A stretch of 64,000 bases of DNA, taken from Candidatus Neoehrlichia procyonis str. RAC413. Its GTDB lineage: Bacteria; Pseudomonadota; Alphaproteobacteria; Rickettsiales; Anaplasmataceae. The position numbers and the translations under genes were made by a program. Positions within the stretch are counted from its first letter, which is position 1, and the number at the start of each line of letters is the position of its first letter. Positions 59,232-64,000 of the stretch are shown here, in pieces. The DNA lies in NCBI RefSeq assembly GCF_000964795.1, contig NZ_LANX01000001.1, forward strand, positions 1,054,001 to 1,118,000, in the 5' to 3' direction. The notes under the pieces are model-generated. The model had not been told where the DNA came from, searched no databases, and saw nothing but the letters and a program-made list of their open reading frames with translations.

Positions 59232-60251
59232 TTATTTAATTAAATCCATAACCTTTTTTTTGGTTTTAGTGAGTTCTTCTTGTGGTAGAGGGATAAATCC
59301 TGAGTTTACTAAATACCCATATTCACTTATTGATTCTGCATTGACAATTTCTTCAAGAAATTTTTTTAAACCAGGTGTACTATCTAAGTGTTCTTTTTTG
59401 ACATATAAATAAATAGGCCTAGATAATACATATTTGCCTGAGGAAATTGATTCGTAACTTGGCTCTATACCTGCAATTTTATTACCCTGAATTTTGTCTT
59501 GATTTTTGACTAAAAAACTAAAACTTAATATTCCAAATGCACTATTATTTTTTGCAATTTTGTGTATTATTACATTTTCATTAGTAGCGACTTCAATATA
59601 CTTACCGTCATCTCTAATGCTGCTGCATATTTTTTTTCTTTTTTGTACGTTTGGATATACATCTATAAAAATCTTGGAATTCATACATAAATTTAACATA
59701 ATTTCCTTTATTAATATGTCGTAGGTACCTGTATTTTTATGTGGGCCATACACTTCAATATTAACACTGGGAAATTTATTATGAATTTCAGACCAAGATT
59801 TATAATGATTTAATGGTATAGTATCACTATATTCATCAGATATTTTATATTTACTAAGAGCACTAAATAAGTCTTTAATAGAGAAATCTACTTTTTTATT
59901 TTGATTAGAATTTGCAATAACTATACCATCATAACCTATTATAAGTTCTATAATATCATTAACTTTGTTTGTTTTACAAAGCTCTACTTCAGCATCTTTT
60001 ATCTTGCGTGATGACATTGTTATATCAGGAGTATTAGCTCCTGTACCTGCACAAAACATATTGAATCCCATGCCACTTCCTACAGATTCAATTACAGGTG
60101 TTTGATAAGATGAAAACTTACCAAATTCTTCTGCAATAGATGAAATAAATGGAAAAACTGTTGAAGACCCTACAACTCTAATATGATGTGCTTGTAATCT
60201 ACTTGCTGTTATTGACATAAATACCAGCATAAATATGTAGAAATATTTCAT
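59232..60251 (-). CDS. pstS: Phosphate ABC transporter substrate-binding protein PstS
   Basis: Periplasmic phosphate-binding protein. 339 residues. The signal peptide is MKYFYIFMLVFMSITASRLQA. Binding loops are IRVVGSSTVFPFISSIAEEF near residue 24, ESVGSGMGFNMFCAG, and TPDITMSSRKI. SGKYVLSRPIYLYVKKEHL is typical near the C-terminus. It starts 12 bases after the SCO gene, an unusual pairing. Its permease pstC is 7 kb away on the same strand, so the Pst transporter is split. Confidence 0.93.
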   Translation of the reverse strand: MKYFYIFMLVFMSITASRLQAHHIRVVGSSTVFPFISSIAEEFGKFSSYQTPVIESVGSGMGFNMFCAGTGANTPDITMSSRKIKDAEVELCKTNKVNDIIELIIGYDGIVIANSNQNKKVDFSIKDLFSALSKYKISDEYSDTIPLNHYKSWSEIHNKFPSVNIEVYGPHKNTGTYDILIKEIMLNLCMNSKIFIDVYPNVQKRKKICSSIRDDGKYIEVATNENVIIHKIAKNNSAFGILSFSFLVKNQDKIQGNKIAGIEPSYESISSGKYVLSRPIYLYVKKEHLDSTPGLKKFLEEIVNAESISEYGYLVNSGFIPLPQEELTKTKKKVMDLIK

Positions 60252-60263
60252 TTTTGTAAATAT

Positions 60264-60923
60264 TTAAGATACAGTATTTTGGTTATTAGGTTCTTGTGGT
60301 GTAAGATATTGCTTTACAAGAAGAAATAATTTTTCAGTTTGATTTTTAGATGATTTTAAATCTGGTGCAAAGTGTGTTAAAAAGTTGCCATTTTGATCTA
60401 TTAAATATAAAAGTGATGAATGGTCGATTTGTTTATCGCTATCTTGACCCCCAACATATACTTTATAATTTTTTGCAACTTTATCTAGATCTTGCTTACT
60501 GCCTGTTAACATTTGAATTCTGTTGTCAAATCCTTGATGATATTCTTTTAACCTCTCTACAGTATCTCTTTCAGGATCTATAGTAATGAAAATAACTTGT
60601 ATTTTATCAGCATTGTTTTCAAGTTTACTTAGAAGTTCAGATGCAAGCCCTAGTTCAGCGGGACAAATATGATTACATGACGAAAATCCAAATATTACCA
60701 ACATATACTTGCCTGCAAAATCTTTGCTACTGACATTAACACCTTCTTGATTTATTAAATTGAAGGAAGTGTCAAAAGAGCCTTGATTATTTTTAATATT
60801 TAATACATTTACATTATGAGAATTGCCTTTATTAAAAATACCTTTTTTATTAAAATATGAGTATACCAAAAACATTGCTGCAAGTAATAAAAAAGTATTG
60901 GATAGTATTTTAAAAATTTTCAT
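60264..60923 (-). CDS. SCO1/SenC family copper chaperone
   Basis: Thioredoxin-fold protein anchored by an N-terminal helix (residues 7-25). It delivers copper to the CuA site of cytochrome oxidase subunit II. 219 residues. The Cys pair is in FGFSSCNHICPAELG (Cys-X3-Cys), followed by FITIDPERDTVERLKEYHQGF. The third copper ligand is the His of IDHSSLLYLID. The partner oxidase genes ctaCDB are at 27-30 kb. It is cotranscribed with pstS (12-base gap). Confidence 0.93.
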   Translation of the reverse strand: MKIFKILSNTFLLLAAMFLVYSYFNKKGIFNKGNSHNVNVLNIKNNQGSFDTSFNLINQEGVNVSSKDFAGKYMLVIFGFSSCNHICPAELGLASELLSKLENNADKIQVIFITIDPERDTVERLKEYHQGFDNRIQMLTGSKQDLDKVAKNYKVYVGGQDSDKQIDHSSLLYLIDQNGNFLTHFAPDLKSSKNQTEKLFLLVKQYLTPQEPNNQNTVS

Positions 60924-61520
60924 TATCTAAGACCTTAAGAAGATGCTAGTTAGGAATTCTAGCATTTATCTAGAAAGTGTGTCAAGTATGTTATATGGGA
61001 TTCCACTTATTGCATAAAGCTTAGGTTTAATATTTATTGTAATAAGTGTAAATTAAGGATTTAAAAATAATTAAGTGCTTTAAAATTTCTTACAATATCT
61101 AATTTTAATTGTCGTGGTGACATATATTTGTATTGCAAGTTAGTATTGATATTGGGTTACAGGAGAAGCATAATTAATAATGTAAATAAAATTAAAAAGA
61201 TTTTAATAATATGATGAAAGATATTATTTGTAAAGGTACTACATGTTGTTTAAAAATTTATAAATATGTTATAAAATTTTTTATTCAATATTAATTTATT
61301 TTATTCATTACAATAAAGTAACTTTATTACTAAATAACATGAAAATAATTTATGACTTTAATGAAAGTTTTGATATATAGAATTAATTTTAATGATAATT
61401 ATACAAAAAAGATATCTAGAATATATTAAAAACATGCTTAAAACTTAATTATTTTGCAGCAAGTTTAGGTTTATGATAAAGGTATAAAACTTACAATAGG
61501 TTAATTGGAACTAATCTTTG
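60924..61520. other. Intergenic gap with decayed alaS fragment
   Basis: 0.6 kb between the SCO gene and the nitronate monooxygenase gene. The middle third is a decayed copy of the alaS 3' end (listed separately). The remainder shows nothing. Confidence 0.65.
61012..61213 (+). pseudogene. Decayed copy of the 3' end of alaS
   Basis: Aligns to about 55590-55788 of alaS, the DHHA1 domain. 61069-61098 is identical to 55635-55664 over 30 bases (core TTAAGTGCTTTAAAATTTCT). A second block ATTGATATTGG matches at 61145-61155 and 55718-55728. The GTAATAAGTGTA lead-in and the AAGATTTTAATA end also match. Numerous indels destroy the frame. Same orientation as alaS, 5.4 kb downstream. Confidence 0.8.
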
Positions 61521-62531
61521 TTACATTGAAATATATACTCTTGCTTCAGTAATAAGGTTATCAATTACTTGTTGTGTGCTTTGTATTTTTTTGATTAACC
61601 CAACACTTTGACCTGCCATTAGCGATCCATTTGTTATATCACCATCTACTACAGCTTTCTTTAATGCACCAGCCCAAAACTTTTCTATTTGTAATTGTCC
61701 AGTTTCCTTTGAAATTTGTTTTTTGTTATATAGGCTTATCATTTCTTTTTGTAACTCTAAAAATTTTGTGCTTGCAGCATTAGATATCGCCCTTACAGGA
61801 ATTACAGGGAAATCTTTACTGAGTTGGATTGATGCAATAGCATCTCTAGATGATGATTTTATGAATATTTCTTTGAAGTTTTGATGCGCTCTTGATTCAT
61901 GAGTACATACAAAAGGGGTTCCTATTTGACATCCACTTGCGCCCATTCTTAAGTAATGTACTATCATATCTCCCATTCCAATGCCGCCAGCAACAAATAT
62001 AGGAGGTGCTATACCTAAGTTATTATTTTTAAAAAATGGAAGTATTTCTTGGGCTAAGACAGATGTACTTACAGGTCCTATATGTCCTCCAGCTTCCATC
62101 CCTTCTATAATGAGTGCGTCTGCACCTAATTTTATTAATCTTTTAGCTACAGAAAGAGAAGGCGCAAAACATATAATTTTGATTTTTGCGGCTTTAATAT
62201 GATTTATTGTGGTGCTACTGGGAATGCCTCCAGCTAAAACTATGTGTGTAATTTTACTATTGATACATATTTTAATAAGTTCGCTTAAGTCTGGGTGCAT
62301 AATTATTAAATTTACCCCAAAAGGATTACTAGTTAGCTTTTGTGTTAATTCTATGTCAAATTTTAAATGTGTAGGAGATACAGCTCCACAAGCTAATACA
62401 CCAAACCCTCCTGCGTTTGATATTGCAGATACCAAATATGGTTCTGAAACCCAACTCATGGCTCCACCCATAATCGCATATTTGCTGCCTAGAAATTCTG
62501 TACCCTTTTTCCATAAATTTGAAAGTATCAT
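61521..62531 (-). CDS. Nitronate monooxygenase / FabK-like flavoprotein
   Basis: 336-residue FMN-binding TIM barrel of the 2-nitropropane dioxygenase/enoyl-ACP reductase II family. Motifs: GGAMSWVSEPYLVSAISNAG near residue 21, the PFGVNLI strand, IIEGMEAGGHIGP near residue 142, and the FMN-phosphate loop FVAGGIGMGDMIVHYLRMGA followed by GCQIGTPFVCT. Family members either oxidise nitronates or act as enoyl reductases (FabK); sequence reading alone cannot decide. It ends 7 bases from the start side of cytochrome b561, so the two are cotranscribed. Confidence 0.88.
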   Translation of the reverse strand: MILSNLWKKGTEFLGSKYAIMGGAMSWVSEPYLVSAISNAGGFGVLACGAVSPTHLKFDIELTQKLTSNPFGVNLIIMHPDLSELIKICINSKITHIVLAGGIPSSTTINHIKAAKIKIICFAPSLSVAKRLIKLGADALIIEGMEAGGHIGPVSTSVLAQEILPFFKNNNLGIAPPIFVAGGIGMGDMIVHYLRMGASGCQIGTPFVCTHESRAHQNFKEIFIKSSSRDAIASIQLSKDFPVIPVRAISNAASTKFLELQKEMISLYNKKQISKETGQLQIEKFWAGALKKAVVDGDITNGSLMAGQSVGLIKKIQSTQQVIDNLITEARVYISM

Positions 62532-62538
62532 ATATTTT

Positions 62539-63051
62539 TTATGTAATGCGTTTGAAAATGTTTTCTTTGTCTATTATTAAATGTTTAAATGTTCCTAAAA
62601 CATGTAACATTATTAAGATAGTTATTATATATGAAGATGAGGTATGAATTTTATTATATAAAAAAGCTAGACTTTTATTTTGAGTAAATATTAATGGAAC
62701 ATCAAAAAATATTATTTTAATTGCTTTGCCTGAAGCTGATGACATCATATATCCGGATAAAGGCATAACTATCATAAAAAAATATAATAATGTGTGTACA
62801 TATTTGGAAACTATAATAGAAAAATATGAAGTTGTTTTAGAATGTGAAGGTATTTGTGAAAAAATACGACAAAAAATTCTGAATATAATTAATATCATAG
62901 ATACAATACCTAATGCTTTGTGTACGACGTATAAAGTATCTTTGATACTACTAGATGATGTTTTTATGTAGAAGCCTAAAATTATTATAGATATAATTAC
63001 TAAAGCCATTAACCAATGTATTATTCTTAAAAAGATACTATATTTCCACAC
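62539..63051 (-). CDS. Cytochrome b561 family protein
   Basis: 170 residues, four transmembrane helices, di-heme b561 fold. Heme-ligand histidines are likely in RIIHWLMAL (helix 1), VVHKALGI (helix 2) and HVLGTFKHLI (helix 4). It transfers electrons between quinol and periplasmic acceptors or oxygen; superoxide oxidase activity is known for E. coli CybB. Start GTG at 63049-63051, giving MWKYSIFLRIIHWLMA, the usual distance to the first His. First gene of a pair with the nitronate-monooxygenase-like gene (7-base gap). Confidence 0.9.
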   Translation of the reverse strand: MWKYSIFLRIIHWLMALVIISIIILGFYIKTSSSSIKDTLYVVHKALGIVSMILIIFRIFCRIFSQIPSHSKTTSYFSIIVSKYVHTLLYFFMIVMPLSGYMMSSASGKAIKIIFFDVPLIFTQNKSLAFLYNKIHTSSSYIITILIMLHVLGTFKHLIIDKENIFKRIT

Positions 63052-64000
63052 TATCTTAAGGTTTTATATATTATTAATTAAGTGATATATATCACAGTGT
63101 TTGTATTCTTCAATAAAATTTTTTTATAAATATCGTAATTTTTTTATGTGAAATGCTGAAAATGTTTAATCTACTACTAGATATTTAAATGTTAATTTTC
63201 CGAATGAATAGCTTTATAAAATAGTTAATGCGTGTCAGATAGGAAGTAAGTTTAGAAGTTAAATTTAATTTCTTAGTAAATATTAATAAGGATAAGAAAA
63301 TGTTGATCGATGTATTTAAAAATAATAACACTGTATATCTAGGTAAAAGTATAATTACCAAGTCTGCAAGTTTATGAACATAATTTTTAATTTTATATTT
63401 TGCATAATAACAAACACACTAATATATTTTACAAATCATTTTTTTACATAGTTTAAGGCAATATTTAATGTTCTTAACAGAGTCATTTCATTACAAATGT
63501 AAATAGGGTATGTTAATATAGTTACCTGCTAAATAATTTAGCCTTGTATGAAAATATTCTACAATAATTTTGATTTATACATTGTAACGATATATATGAT
63601 ATTATTTTTATGCTTGCTCATAAGTTAATTAATAATGATACTGTTAATTTTCTTGTGTATCAAAATATTGCTTATAAACATGTAGTGGCCAGAAAATACT
63701 TAACTTGTTATAGTATTGTGCACTATATATAGGTGTAATATTGCTTTATTAATTACGGTTGTTTGTATAAAAACTCTTTTGATCATTTTAAATGGTTTTA
63801 TTTGTTATAAGTTGTTCTTTAACTCTTACACTTTTTTTTCGAGCTAAATTTATTTGGCATATTAAGTGTTTTTAGATTAATTATGACCATATTGCGACAT
63901 ATGATATTTATTGTTTAAATGTGTGTTATTTAGATTTTAAACAGATACCTTAATTATTAGTCCTGTTTTCTTTAACTTTTTGTTATGCTGAAAAATTTGG
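63052..64000. other. Right-end intergenic sequence, about 0.95 kb
   Basis: No gene recognised up to the window edge. A 40-residue ATG frame at 63610-63732 (MLAHKLINNDTVNFLVYQNI...) has reasonable composition but no ribosome-binding site and is not called. Stops are frequent elsewhere. Confidence 0.5.

Noticed and set aside
1-64000. tRNA, rRNA, tmRNA, SRP RNA or RNase P RNA genes
   Set aside because: Spacers were scanned for GC-rich islands, T-loop GTTCRAATC patterns and the conserved cores of these RNAs; none was found.
1-64000. CRISPR arrays, insertion sequences, prophage or plasmid modules
   Set aside because: No regularly spaced repeats, transposase motifs or phage structural genes were seen. 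The repeats present are pairwise copies of neighbouring gene ends.

Overview
The window is AT-rich chromosomal DNA from an obligate intracellular alphaproteobacterium of the Anaplasmataceae, almost certainly Ehrlichia. The evidence is a CtrA-type regulator, a PopZ/DUF2497 protein next to TolC, the aa3-type oxidase block, ArgC and LysC in an otherwise reduced gene set, dispersed operons, and long gene-free gaps between conserved genes. The species cannot be fixed by reading. The long gaps and decayed partial gene copies fit what is known of Ehrlichia genome decay.

Layout. 1-1975: the 5' two kilobases of a large secreted Cys-rich protein, cut by the window edge. 3.2-11.9 kb: purK, apaG, aconitase, prs-gatC and an Mrp/ApbC ATPase. 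12.9-17.5 kb: tolC-popZ (minus), then rplM-rpsI-argC and ppa (plus). 18.1-21.9 kb: an XRE/S24 repressor-like regulator, ctrA, a short ribonuclease D and dnaN. 22.4-26.9 kb: yajC-glmS and purD (minus), bamD (plus). 27.2-32.3 kb: ctaC-ctaD-ctaB and lysC (minus). 33.0-42.2 kb: metG, hslV-hslU-ubiE (minus), rho and lpdA (minus). 42.4-47.5 kb: a four-gene plus-strand cluster of lineage-specific membrane and secreted proteins. 48.1-55.8 kb: an MBL hydrolase, rppH, pstC plus a truncated glutamine-synthetase-like gene, and alaS. 56.7-63.1 kb: rpsU-sucC-sucD, sco-pstS, a nitronate-monooxygenase-like protein and cytochrome b561.

Most genes are housekeeping: purine synthesis (purK, purD, prs), TCA cycle (acnA, sucCD, lpdA), terminal oxidase assembly (ctaBCD, sco), translation, proteolysis and cell-cycle control (ctrA, popZ, dnaN). 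The best candidate for something undescribed is the 42.4-47.5 kb cluster. Its second and third proteins have the layout of PilM/PilN (GspL) and PilO (GspM), the inner-membrane platform of type IV pili and type II secretion. The cluster is preceded by three AT-only repeat arms that could form two mutually exclusive hairpins.

A second theme is intergenic debris from neighbouring genes. There is a decayed copy of the alaS 3' end 5 kb downstream of alaS, a decayed piece of ubiE beside ubiE, and duplicated upstream regions of alaS and metG. No rRNA, tRNA, other recognisable RNA gene, insertion sequence, prophage or CRISPR array was seen.
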